This document shows positions 46,501-53,844 of a stretch of 64,000 bases of DNA, one piece after another. The notes under the pieces were generated by a model. The model was given only the letters and a program-made list of their open reading frames with translations. It was not told where the DNA came from and made no database searches. The position numbers and the translations under genes are program-made. Source of the stretch: Aliivibrio fischeri (GTDB lineage Bacteria; Pseudomonadota; Gammaproteobacteria; Enterobacterales; Vibrionaceae). Location: assembly GCF_009727955.1 (NCBI RefSeq), contig NZ_WOBR01000003.1:242069-306068 (forward strand). Reading direction: 5' to 3'. Within the stretch, counting starts at the first letter, position 1. Every line of letters begins with the position of its first letter.

Positions 46501-46575
46501 ACCGCCCACCAATAAAATGGCAACGACGAGCCAGCTTATGACTTTGTTTTTAATTGCGTAATTAGTTAGGTTCAT
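43522..46575 (-). CDS. RND efflux pump permease, second system
   Basis: The 1017-residue RND transporter is clearly related over its whole length to the pump at 17646-20708 (same opening KNKVISWL and the same LGALIIALGMLVDNAIV helix 4 with one D changed to N). It has two periplasmic loops and twelve helices. Only one adaptor is encoded with it and no outer-membrane factor, so TolC is the likely partner. The adaptor stop and pump start overlap as TAATG. It lies in the palindrome-controlled region, which suggests an envelope-stress substrate rather than a dedicated drug (inference). Confidence 0.85.
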   Translation of the reverse strand: MNLTNYAIKNKVISWLVVAILLVGGVLSFRGLGQLEFPAFPIPQAMVNTTYPGASAMQVEEEVTLPLERAISQLEYVKDVESFTSAGLSQIAVILKETIQAEQQPQVWDELRRKVNDIQPRMPPGVNPSQVIDDFSDVYGILYNITSNEYTYRELQNYGEFLQRELLAIKGVKKVNLAGLVSEHIVIEIAQQDLNTLNLDPAWLSRLIQNQNMVSNGGDLLLDGQSIRIHSSGEFNEIEALKSFKFSPPGSNDLIQLGDIAEVSRQFQDKAYTLYRSNGEQAISLGVSFANSVNVVDVSERVSNQLSELDFARPIGIELNKVYDQGDAVDKSVSDFVMSLVEAVLIVIVVLLFAMGLRSGILMGVILLLTILGTFIGMSILGVEIQIISLGALIIALGMLVDNAIVITEGVLIGLKRGLTKRKAIESVVKQTQWPLLGATLIGIIAFAPIGLSADATGDFLGSLFQVLAISLLLSWVLAITLTPFFCELMFKEEIAKGESEHIDPYRGLIFTLYRTVLNTALKNRVATMVITLVLLISAVIGFGSVKQAFFPPSNTPIFYVDVWLQQGTDVRETERRLKQIERTVSGFNDVHNVTTVVGAGAQRFILTYAPEKSYSSYGQLIVEAKDLAAIETMLPQMKARLESLHPDIDFKFKLMDLGPAPAAKVEARFYGADPQVLRQLAAQANEIMRNEPKATAVRHSWREKTQVLEPQLDGAAARRVGITKSDLDRTLLRNLNGEQIGLFRDGSHIMPIVMRAPDEERFDIDRLPELQVWSQDQSRYIPITQVVSDFNLTMEDSLIVRRNFKRVISVMADVTPFGDDTAESLRRLVAPQIEAIELPQGYHFEWGGEYESQQKATNNLMGSLPMGYLIMFLITVLLFNTIRQPLAIWLTVPLALIGVTAGLLLMNIPFSFTALLGLLSLSGMIVKNGIVLVEQINIETDQGSNLNRAIVDASVSRVRPVCMAAITTMLGMIPLVFDAFFQSMAVTIIFGLGFATLLTLVVLPVIYALLYRVSYR

Positions 46576-47666
46576 TATAAACCTCGCTCACGAACGATGG
46601 GCGTAACTCTCATGCCCTCTGACAATTGACTGACACCAGCACTCACCACATAGCTATTCTGAGAGAGATCTCCAGAAACAATCGCACCACGCGCCGACAC
46701 TCCTTGAATGGTGATATCTAACGGAGAAACTAGCCCGTTCTGAAATACCCAGACTTGAGGTTGACCAATCAGGTCATTGTCTAAAATGGCACTAGCAGGA
46801 ACGACAAAACGTTGAGCACCTTGCTTATCGGCAATGATTTTATCGATATCAAGGTGTAGCGTTGCTCCCATACCTGGATACACCGTATGGTTATCTTTTG
46901 GCGCGACCAGAGTAAAGGTCACTTCATAGCTTTGTGTACCTGCTGTTGCTTGCGTTTTATGCTGTTTATAAGTCACAGGGTAGGAAACCGACGAGCCATT
47001 AAAGGTTGCTAAGGGCTGATAAGATGGGTCAATTCTTTTAGTATCCATCTGGCTAAGTACGTTCTCAGGTAGCTGGATCGTGACATCAATCATTTCATGA
47101 TCTTGTAAAAGGACGATACCTTGGTGAGCTTGCACTTGTTGATGGTTTTCAATGTGAGTCGTTGCAATTCGACCACCGTAAGGCGCAGTAATGACGGTAT
47201 CTTTCAACCTGTCTTGTGCAAGCTGTAAAGCCCCCTGTGCGACTTCAAGACGAGCTTTGATGCTATCAAACTCCGCTTGAGCCAATAGGTTCTTTTTCAT
47301 CATTTGGGTCGCTCGATCTAATTCCCTTTTGACTAAATCAAACTCAGACTTTTTCAAAGCGACTTCAGTTTTAAAATCTCGCTGATCAAGTCGAGCAATG
47401 ACTTCGCCTTTTGTCACTCTTTGCGATGGCTTTAAGTTAAATTCCACCACTTCACCACCCACCCTGAAGGCAAGTTCAACTTCCTTAGACGCAGAAACTT
47501 GAGCAGGGAAACGGCGTATATCTTGATGACCCACGGTTTGAACTTCAGTCAAACGAACAGGGCGAGGAGTGTCTCCTATAAGTGGTGAGTCTTCAATCGA
47601 ACATCCTGTCGACATAAGTAAAACAGAAAAATAAAGAAGTATGCGTGAAGAACGAATACGAGGCAT
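46575..47666 (-). CDS. RND periplasmic adaptor lipoprotein, second system
   Basis: About 363 residues, with a lipoprotein signal ending MSTGC (Cys about 22), lipoyl half PAQVSASKEVELAFRVGGEV, an alpha-hairpin with KSEFDLVKRELDRATQMMKK, the second lipoyl half ITAPYGGRIATTHIENHQQV and a beta-barrel. I set the start at 47666 (MPRIRSSR), because GGAGATCTCC directly precedes it; a TTG at 47678 would include that site. A palindrome (site D) lies 64 nt upstream. It pairs with the pump encoded immediately downstream. Confidence 0.85.
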   Translation of the reverse strand: MPRIRSSRILLYFSVLLMSTGCSIEDSPLIGDTPRPVRLTEVQTVGHQDIRRFPAQVSASKEVELAFRVGGEVVEFNLKPSQRVTKGEVIARLDQRDFKTEVALKKSEFDLVKRELDRATQMMKKNLLAQAEFDSIKARLEVAQGALQLAQDRLKDTVITAPYGGRIATTHIENHQQVQAHQGIVLLQDHEMIDVTIQLPENVLSQMDTKRIDPSYQPLATFNGSSVSYPVTYKQHKTQATAGTQSYEVTFTLVAPKDNHTVYPGMGATLHLDIDKIIADKQGAQRFVVPASAILDNDLIGQPQVWVFQNGLVSPLDITIQGVSARGAIVSGDLSQNSYVVSAGVSQLSEGMRVTPIVRERGL

Positions 47667-47729
47667 GGAGATCTCCAAAGTAGCTTAAATATTTGACGCT
47701 ACTTTGGAGTAAACTGAAGAAAAACACGA

Positions 47730-47746
47730 TGAATTAGAGAAATTCA
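47730..47746 (-). promoter_or_regulatory. 17-bp palindrome, site D (RND operon 2)
   Basis: TGAATTAGAGAAATTCA is a perfect consensus copy, 64 nt before the adaptor start and just after the MscS stop codon. The -10-like match 23 nt on (CAAAGT) is weaker than at other sites. Confidence 0.7.
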
Positions 47747-47783
47747 AATTAGCGATAATCATCTTAAGGTAAAGCTTCTTGTT

Positions 47784-49583
47784 TTAACCATTCCCATTTG
47801 CACGCACCGCTGAACTTTTCGCAGGGTACATAATGCTGTCTTTGATTCCATCTTTAAATTCATAGCTAAAGTCTGGGAATGGGTAGTTATTATTATCTTG
47901 CCATTGCTTAACTGTTTCGGTCGCTTTCTCTTTGAGTTCATCATCAATAGGGTTAAGTGCTTGCGTTAGTTGGTATTGATTAGAGAATGCTAACTGGGCA
48001 CCTACCGCTTCAACTTGCTGCATCACCGAAAACATCACATCCTCTTGCACAGCAAGAAACTCATCATGATCACGACAGATAATATAAGCTAATATGTCAA
48101 TGTGTATCGCAAACTCACCAACCCCGACAAACCTTGCTCTGACTGGGTCTTCGTCAAGTTTTGGATGTTGAAGCAACAACCGTCTGATACCAACCACAAG
48201 TAGTTTGAGTTGATCTTGAGTGACTTCATTACGCAGCTTCAAACGATGCTCCATTCTACGTTTATCACGACGTTCTAAGTTATCTATTTCCATATTAGCG
48301 AACTCTGAATTAGGAATAGTAATTAAGGAACGTTCTAGCGTTCTGATCCGTGTAGAACGTAGCCCTATGCTCTCAATCGTTCCCAAATTATTACCATAAC
48401 GGCACAACTCACCAATTTTAATTCCACCATCAGCATACAGTGTGAGTCCATTAATTACGTTTTCTAGAACCGGACGAATTGCAAGTGCCACCGCCAAACC
48501 ACCAACCCCTAAACCAGTCACGATAGGGGATATTGAAAAGCCCATAAAGTCGACCACATAAATACCCAAAATAGCAATCGTGAGGCCACCAAAAATACGT
48601 GCGAGTACCGTAATTAGAGAAGAATCAACATACTTACCTTCGTGTTTGTTAAATACATAAAGTTCAGCGAAGTAATTAAAGATGGTCATGATCAACCAAG
48701 CCACGAAGAAAAACTGACCGATCAAAAATGAAGTCGACAAAAATTGATAAATCCCTCCAGTAATCCATATCCCATCATCAATCAGTTTTCGTGTAATAAA
48801 CAAAATAACAACAACCCCAATCAAAGACAGTTGACGACCAATTTGCCACTTTAATCCATCTCGGTACCAATATAAATTCCAACGTTCACCCAGAGAAAAA
48901 CTAAGTTTAATCATCACTTTACATAGATAAAAAACACCCGCTAAAGCAATCCATTGCCAAAGAGGAATAGATGCGTACAAAGTATTAAAGTTATCGGGTA
49001 AAGATTGAATCAATGCAGTTGAGAATAATGGCCCAGGGCGGATTAAGAACTCACGATATAAATCTTTTACCGTCTCATCTTGACCTGAAATTACAGAGAG
49101 AGATTGATACCATTTTAATAAGTGCTGAATCGAAGAAGCCGTAAATAAGAATTGTCCAGCCTTCTCACCATTTGTTTGTTTCGCAATGACAATATCTGTA
49201 TTTCCTAATCTCCATTGCTCTACAGGCTCTCCTGCCGCTGAGATAAATTCTGAAAGGTGTAATTGGCGATCATCACCCAGCTTCTCTAAGATCCCATGCA
49301 ATAAAACGATCTTTTCCATCACAACCACTTTTCTACTGCGATTAGGTAACTGAGATATATCTAAAGTTCGAATAACTTGGGAATAAGCATGTTGAGCTTT
49401 TGGTAGATGAAGTTCTTCATTTAACCAATAATGAATAACAAGATCAGAAGAAACGACAAAGCTAGATAAAGTATGAGTAGGTGTTGATGTATCGACAAAA
49501 TCGAACTTTTCATTAGCGAAAGTAAGCGAACTCAATAGAATGGTTGCACTAAAAATAAGAGATTTTAAAAATTGAATTATCAT
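47784..49583 (-). CDS. MscS-type mechanosensitive channel with extra N-terminal region
   Basis: The 599-residue protein is much longer than MscS (286). It has a signal peptide ending TFANE (about 24), a periplasmic domain (about 25-190), several helices, then the MscS pore helix with ISPIVTGLGVGGLAVALAIR (about 355-374) and cytoplasmic beta-domain with GTIESIGLRSTRIRTLERSL and ITIPNSEFAN. This layout matches the larger YbdG/YjeP-like relatives. It would release solutes on osmotic downshock. The start at 49583 (MIIQFLKS) follows AAGGGAAG. Site E lies 46 nt upstream. Confidence 0.85.
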   Translation of the reverse strand: MIIQFLKSLIFSATILLSSLTFANEKFDFVDTSTPTHTLSSFVVSSDLVIHYWLNEELHLPKAQHAYSQVIRTLDISQLPNRSRKVVVMEKIVLLHGILEKLGDDRQLHLSEFISAAGEPVEQWRLGNTDIVIAKQTNGEKAGQFLFTASSIQHLLKWYQSLSVISGQDETVKDLYREFLIRPGPLFSTALIQSLPDNFNTLYASIPLWQWIALAGVFYLCKVMIKLSFSLGERWNLYWYRDGLKWQIGRQLSLIGVVVILFITRKLIDDGIWITGGIYQFLSTSFLIGQFFFVAWLIMTIFNYFAELYVFNKHEGKYVDSSLITVLARIFGGLTIAILGIYVVDFMGFSISPIVTGLGVGGLAVALAIRPVLENVINGLTLYADGGIKIGELCRYGNNLGTIESIGLRSTRIRTLERSLITIPNSEFANMEIDNLERRDKRRMEHRLKLRNEVTQDQLKLLVVGIRRLLLQHPKLDEDPVRARFVGVGEFAIHIDILAYIICRDHDEFLAVQEDVMFSVMQQVEAVGAQLAFSNQYQLTQALNPIDDELKEKATETVKQWQDNNNYPFPDFSYEFKDGIKDSIMYPAKSSAVRANGNG

Positions 49584-49628
49584 GACTTCCCTTAGTTCTA
49601 AAATATGAAGATTCACCTTACTCAATAA

Positions 49629-49645
49629 TGAATTTCTCTAATTCA
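49629..49645. promoter_or_regulatory. 17-bp palindrome, site E (shared by the MscS and small-peptide 2 genes)
   Basis: TGAATTTCTCTAATTCA is a perfect copy between divergent genes. Rightward, GATAAA with an upstream TGT begins 23 nt on. Leftward, TATTTT begins 23 nt on. One site could serve both promoters. Confidence 0.75.
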
Positions 49646-49703
49646 TACTTTGTTAAGCTATTTTGTGTGATAAATAGATATCTAACATTGATGGAGGTGT
49701 ATA

Positions 49704-49781
49704 ATGAAATATTTTCCAATTATTATGATTGTTGTTGGTTATTTATTTTTCCTATCATTATTGGTGCTACGAATATCATAA
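49704..49781 (+). CDS. Putative 25-residue membrane peptide, copy 2
   Basis: GGAGGTGTATA precedes an ATG that opens 25 codons: MKYFPIIMIVVGYLFF, then LSLLVLRIS. Nearly the whole chain is one hydrophobic helix with K2 and one arginine near the end. It aligns with copy 1 (36662-36742) through MKY-P-MI---YL-F and LV-R at the C-terminus. Both copies follow the same palindrome at 55-59 nt. The strong ribosome site and the paralogue make this a likely real small protein, perhaps a regulator or subunit of a nearby membrane protein. Confidence 0.75.
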   Translation: MKYFPIIMIVVGYLFFLSLLVLRIS

Positions 49782-49860
49782 AAAATAAAATAATCTATAA
49801 ATTAAAATATCGCATCGATTTTATCTCCATGCGATATTTTCATAAACAAAGAACACCCAT

Positions 49861-49977
49861 CTAACTCAACCATAATAATAAACCACACATAAAAAAAACA
49901 TAAACAGACAATATAAAAAATATATATTTAAATGGTAACCTTCCATAAAGAATAAATGGTTTCCCTATTCTTTTCAT
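49861..49977 (-). CDS. Putative 38-residue membrane peptide
   Basis: An ATG preceded by AAGGATTTAATAAA opens 38 codons: MKRIGKPFILYGRLPFKY, then a hydrophobic run IFFILSVYVFFMCGLLLWLS to the end. A basic head followed by one membrane segment obeys the positive-inside rule. It lies downstream of outer-membrane protein 2 on the same strand, beyond a long inverted repeat. I know no family for it, and the AT-rich context allows chance hydrophobicity. Confidence 0.45.
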   Translation of the reverse strand: MKRIGKPFILYGRLPFKYIFFILSVYVFFMCGLLLWLS

Positions 49978-50012
49978 TTTATTAAATCCTTATTAATGCA
50001 AATTTAGTATGA

Positions 50013-50053
50013 GTTAAGTAATCGTAAACCTTTACCTTATACGATTACTTAAC
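50013..50053 (-). terminator. Long inverted repeat after outer-membrane protein 2
   Basis: GTTAAGTAATCGTA and TACGATTACTTAAC are perfect 14-bp arms with a 13-nt loop, beginning 18 nt past the stop codon of the leftward gene. No T-run follows, so it may be a stability hairpin or a rho-dependent end instead of a simple terminator. Confidence 0.55.
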
Positions 50054-50071
50054 ACCAATAATGACAATTGA

Positions 50072-50755
50072 TTAGAATCTTAGGTTGTAACTAATCCCTG
50101 TGTGGTGATCATTGTTTTCATCATAACGATAAGTTGCTTCAAGAAATTGGTTTTGTGTAACCTTGACGCCTATGTTTGTTTCAATAGACAAGTCTCGGTA
50201 GCTCTCTTTGCCCCCTACCTTTTGTTTTTGATCGTTAAAACTGTAAGTGTACTCTGGCGTTACATCAAGCCAAACTGCATCAGTAAATGAGTAAGTCATT
50301 GTAAGTGCTGCATTTGCTAAATAGCTTGTATTTGTCGATAAATCATTGGTATTCAAACCTAACCCCATTGATGGAGAAAGACTTAAATTGGAATTAATCG
50401 ATTTAGTTTTAATCGCATTAAAAAATACAGTATGAGAATTTTTACTTTCATCTTTAAAGTCTGTATCCCACAGATAATCTAATTGAAGTGCCGCATCACT
50501 CTTACTATTCGCTAATGTTGCAATAATATTATGTCGATTAAAATCATCCGACCCCACATACTCTAGCATGGTAGACCCATTATCAAGATCTTGACTCAAT
50601 GCAACTGCTGCACCAAACCCATCACTATCATAACCAAAATTGGCATACGAATAAGTAGAGATAGGATTTGAAAAGTCCACATCTTGGTTTGCGATTACAG
50701 CAGAAGACATAGCTAATGGAGAAACAGCGGCAATAGTTAAAATAATCTTTTTCAT
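50072..50755 (-). CDS. Small outer-membrane beta-barrel protein, paralogue 2
   Basis: The 227-residue protein has a signal peptide ending VIANQ (about residue 23) and the same strand pattern as the 37217-37921 protein: DVDFSNPISTYSYANFGYDS, LQLDYLWDTDF, GLGLNTNDLS and DVTPEYTYSFNDQ, ending in the aromatic strand GISYNLRF. The two are clear paralogues, with perhaps a third of residues shared. AAGGAATTAAAA precedes the ATG. Upstream, TATAAT is 22 nt from palindrome F, the best promoter of the set. Confidence 0.75.
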   Translation of the reverse strand: MKKIILTIAAVSPLAMSSAVIANQDVDFSNPISTYSYANFGYDSDGFGAAVALSQDLDNGSTMLEYVGSDDFNRHNIIATLANSKSDAALQLDYLWDTDFKDESKNSHTVFFNAIKTKSINSNLSLSPSMGLGLNTNDLSTNTSYLANAALTMTYSFTDAVWLDVTPEYTYSFNDQKQKVGGKESYRDLSIETNIGVKVTQNQFLEATYRYDENNDHHTGISYNLRF

Positions 50756-50814
50756 TTTTAATTCCTTAATGTTTAAATTCGAGTTAATTATAACTATCCA
50801 TTTTTTTTAATCGA

Positions 50815-50831
50815 TGAATTACAGAAATTCA
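50815..50831 (-). promoter_or_regulatory. 17-bp palindrome, site F (outer-membrane protein 2)
   Basis: TGAATTACAGAAATTCA is a perfect copy 60 nt before the gene. A perfect -10 (TATAAT) starts 22 nt after it, and no TTGACA-like -35 is present, which suggests activation from this site. Confidence 0.75.
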
Positions 50832-50920
50832 AAATAGAGCTAACTATTTTTAAATATTACAAACATTATATATAGGTCATTTTAAATAACGACAAGTATT
50901 AATTTAATACTTATTTATAT

Positions 50921-50949
50921 ATAAAAACGGCCCCAATTCTGGAGCCGTT
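50921..50949 (-). terminator. Terminator of the secDF genes
   Basis: Read leftward, AACGGCTCC and GGGGCCGTT form the stem around a short loop and are followed by TTTTAT. It lies about 40 nt after the secF stop codon. Confidence 0.75.
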
Positions 50950-50987
50950 ATATATATCGTAACTGATAATAAATTTAATTATTATAT

Positions 50988-51929
50988 TTACGCATGGATC
51001 GGATTACCTGCCTCATCCAGTAATGGAGATTTAGGTTTATAGTGCTCAGGTGATAATCCAATGCGTTCCGGTATTGCCGTGCCAATGACCAATGAAGACC
51101 ACGTACCTACAATAATCCCAGCAAACAAGGCAAATGCAAAACCACTTAGTGTTCCGCCAGCAATTAAACCTATACTACTCACGGTCACCAAAGTGGTACC
51201 CGATGTCACTAAAGTTCTAAATAATGAGGCGCGTATTGCTTGATCGGTCGATAGAGCAGTACTCTGGTTTGGTTTACGGGCTAAAAATTCACGGATCCGA
51301 TCACCAATAACAATAGAGTCATTCAATGAATAACCAACAACGGCAAGTAATGCGGCCAGTGCAGTTAAATTAAATTCAATCGAAAAGACCACAAACAGCG
51401 CTAAAACGATCAATACATCATGTAACAGTGCCACAATAGCACCTAATGATAAACGCCATTCAAATCTTATAGTTAGGTAAATCATAATGGCAATGGATGC
51501 AACAATTAAAGCTAAACCACCTTGTTCAAATAATTGCTCACCAACTTGGGCACCAACGACCGAACTTGATATCAAGTTCAATGGCTGATCAAGATCTGCA
51601 CTAACAATACTCAGCCATTGCAATAACTCTAGCTCGCCAGTTCCTCCAATAGGAAATTGCAACTGCCAAGTCTGATATGTAACATCTGGCACCAAATTAG
51701 GTAACTCATCAAACACTGAACCCAAAGCGGCTTCCATCTCCTCTAATCCTACAGGAATATCAAGATGTACCACATGAGCAATACCACCAGTAAACTCAAG
51801 TCCTAACGTAAACCCTTTTGTCGCAATTAATGTGATAGCAACCAACATTAATCCTAACGATACTAATAAACCATTCCATCTTACTGTAGACCAACGAATA
51901 TTTTCTGTTAGTTGATTAAGCTTTGTCAT
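50988..51929 (-). CDS. secF: Protein translocase subunit SecF
   Basis: The 313-residue protein has six helices, with the SecF opening KGFTLGLEFTGGIAHVVHLD (about 34-53), a periplasmic loop, and the C-terminal motifs LAALLAVVGYSLNDSIVIGD with RIRE, TLVTSGTTLVTV and FALFAGIIVGTWSS. SecF works with SecD to pull exported proteins across the inner membrane using the proton or sodium gradient. Its start overlaps the secD stop by 14 bp. Vibrios often carry two SecDF sets, and this one, without yajC, looks like the accessory set. Confidence 0.85.
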   Translation of the reverse strand: MTKLNQLTENIRWSTVRWNGLLVSLGLMLVAITLIATKGFTLGLEFTGGIAHVVHLDIPVGLEEMEAALGSVFDELPNLVPDVTYQTWQLQFPIGGTGELELLQWLSIVSADLDQPLNLISSSVVGAQVGEQLFEQGGLALIVASIAIMIYLTIRFEWRLSLGAIVALLHDVLIVLALFVVFSIEFNLTALAALLAVVGYSLNDSIVIGDRIREFLARKPNQSTALSTDQAIRASLFRTLVTSGTTLVTVSSIGLIAGGTLSGFAFALFAGIIVGTWSSLVIGTAIPERIGLSPEHYKPKSPLLDEAGNPIHA

Positions 51930-53676
51930 TACTATTTCCCCACAATTTTGTCATCCACATTTGGCTTAATAAGAGACCAGTAAACATACTGGTTATCAGC
52001 CCAATACCTAATGTAATAGCAAACCCTTTCACTGCGCCGTAACCAATAGCAAACAAGATTATTGCGGTGATAAGAGAAGTTAGATTTGCATCAATAATGG
52101 TACTTCTCGCCTCTTTATAGCCTCGTGGAATTGCACTTGCGAGTGGTCTTCCTGCTCTCATTTCTTCTTTTATTCGTTCAAACACCAATACATTAGTATC
52201 CACTGCCATTCCCATAGTAAGAACAAGACCTGCGATCCCTGGTAAAGTCAGCGTTGCTCCTGGGATCAGAGATAACAGACCAATTATCATAACCATATTG
52301 GCGATAAGTGCCGTACATGCAATAACACCAAATTTTCGGTACAACACAAGCATCGACACAAATGTTAAAGCCAAGCCAACAACTACAGCCAATAATCCTT
52401 TCTGGATATTTTCTTCCCCTAAACTTGGGCCTATCACTTGCTCATCAATAATAGTGACTGGTACCGTTAATGAACCAGAGCGCAGAATAAGTGCCAAATC
52501 TTGCGCATCAGATAATTGCCCAATGCCTGTAATTCTAAAACGGCTTCCTAATTGGCTTTGAATCGTCGCCATATTAATCACTTCATGACGTTGGACAAGT
52601 TGGTTATTGTGGTCTTGATGATATTCGCTATAAAGTGTTGCCATTGGTTTACCAATATTGCTTCGGGAGAAATCAGACATTTTGTTACCGCCTACCCCAC
52701 TCAATACTAGATTAACTTCGGGTTGGCCAAACTCTCCCATAGATGCCGATGCACCAGTAATGTATTCACCAGTTAAAACGGGTTGCCTTGATAAGCGAAC
52801 AGGCTCTCCATCACGAGTATTATGTATTTGTGCAGCTTGGTTTGAATCAACAACCGTATGAAAAGAGATCGTCGCTGTCGCACCAATAACACGTTTAGCA
52901 ACTTGTGGATCTTGAACTCCGGGAAGCTCTATCAATATACGATCACGTCCTTGGCGTTGAGTAACGGCTTCGGTAATACCTAAACTTTCAATACGTTGAC
53001 GCATAATGTTTAATGTTTGTTGCATTGCTAAACTGGCTTGCTCTTCTTGAACTTTTTCATCAAGTATAAAGTGCAATGTATTTCCATTTTCACTAATACT
53101 CCATTCTGAAAATTGAGGACGTAATTGCTCCATTAACCGATTAATACTGTCTGTTTCATTTCTTTCTGATTGAGTAATAAGCAGTGAAAAACCACTCTGA
53201 TCACTGCCTGTAACTCGACTACGCAGTCCTTCAGTACGTACTTGCTGTCGAACATTAATCGACGTCGCCTCAATTAAACCTTTAACACTATCATCGACTT
53301 CAACTTGCAGCATGAACTGAACACCACCACGAAGATCTAGCCCAAGATTAATCGGTGTTAGTCCAAGCTGACTAAACAATTGAGGTGCAGCACTCACGAA
53401 CGAAAAGTGAGAATGAGCAGAAGGAAACGCCACTGATAACACTTTCTCAGCTTCTCGTTGTTCACTTTTGCTATTAAAAATTAATGTCGTTTCATGCTGT
53501 TGGTTCTCCACACTCAGGGGAGTCAATTGATTTTCTTCTAATATATGTAATAAGGGCTCTATTAAAATAGTGTCTTCTGAATAATTAAGAACCAGTGCCG
53601 GTTTTTCACCAAAAAAACTCGGTATGGCACTAATAAAAAATAGAATTAACATGAGATAAGCAAATATTTTTTTCAT
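51916..53676 (-). CDS. secD: Protein translocase subunit SecD
   Basis: The 586-residue protein is slightly shorter than E. coli SecD (615). It has the head INLGLDLRGGVQFMLQVEVD (about 115-134), the P1 periplasmic domain, and helices with GLVLTMGMAVDTNVLVFERI (about 483-502), NLTSLITAIILFAIGYGAVK and GIGLITSMFTGLLLSQ. It uses the ion gradient to complete protein export. No yajC gene is adjacent, and no VemP-type leader was recognised in the 250 bp upstream; instead two palindromes (G1 and G2) are present. That suggests control by the local envelope regulon. Confidence 0.85.
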   Translation of the reverse strand: MKKIFAYLMLILFFISAIPSFFGEKPALVLNYSEDTILIEPLLHILEENQLTPLSVENQQHETTLIFNSKSEQREAEKVLSVAFPSAHSHFSFVSAAPQLFSQLGLTPINLGLDLRGGVQFMLQVEVDDSVKGLIEATSINVRQQVRTEGLRSRVTGSDQSGFSLLITQSERNETDSINRLMEQLRPQFSEWSISENGNTLHFILDEKVQEEQASLAMQQTLNIMRQRIESLGITEAVTQRQGRDRILIELPGVQDPQVAKRVIGATATISFHTVVDSNQAAQIHNTRDGEPVRLSRQPVLTGEYITGASASMGEFGQPEVNLVLSGVGGNKMSDFSRSNIGKPMATLYSEYHQDHNNQLVQRHEVINMATIQSQLGSRFRITGIGQLSDAQDLALILRSGSLTVPVTIIDEQVIGPSLGEENIQKGLLAVVVGLALTFVSMLVLYRKFGVIACTALIANMVMIIGLLSLIPGATLTLPGIAGLVLTMGMAVDTNVLVFERIKEEMRAGRPLASAIPRGYKEARSTIIDANLTSLITAIILFAIGYGAVKGFAITLGIGLITSMFTGLLLSQMWMTKLWGNSNDKA

Positions 53677-53803
53677 CGGTTTGATAACTATGATTGATGC
53701 TATTTAGGCTCACGCTAGAACCTAAATCCATTGCAGTATTAAGTACCCCTTCCTAGGAAACTATGAATGCAACGATCATAAGTAGACAACTCCCTCTTGG
53801 ACA

Positions 53804-53820
53804 TGGTTTACAGAAATTCA
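53804..53820 (-). promoter_or_regulatory. 17-bp palindrome, site G1 (secDF)
   Basis: TGGTTTACAGAAATTCA has one good arm and two mismatches in the other. Read leftward, TATGAT begins 23 nt on. It lies 128 nt before secD. Confidence 0.6.
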
Positions 53821-53844
53821 TATATGACTTGCGTTATTCATATT

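Larger units (their letters stand above)
49782..50071. other. AT-rich intergenic region with a small ORF and a long inverted repeat
   Basis: It contains the leftward 38-codon frame at 49861-49977 and the 14-bp inverted repeat at 50013-50053. Nothing else can be named. Confidence 0.4.

Noticed and set aside
49628-49864. 78-codon rightward frame covering small-peptide gene 2
   Set aside because: It is in another frame, starts inside regulatory site E and lacks a ribosome site. The 25-codon frame with GGAGG and a paralogue is preferred.
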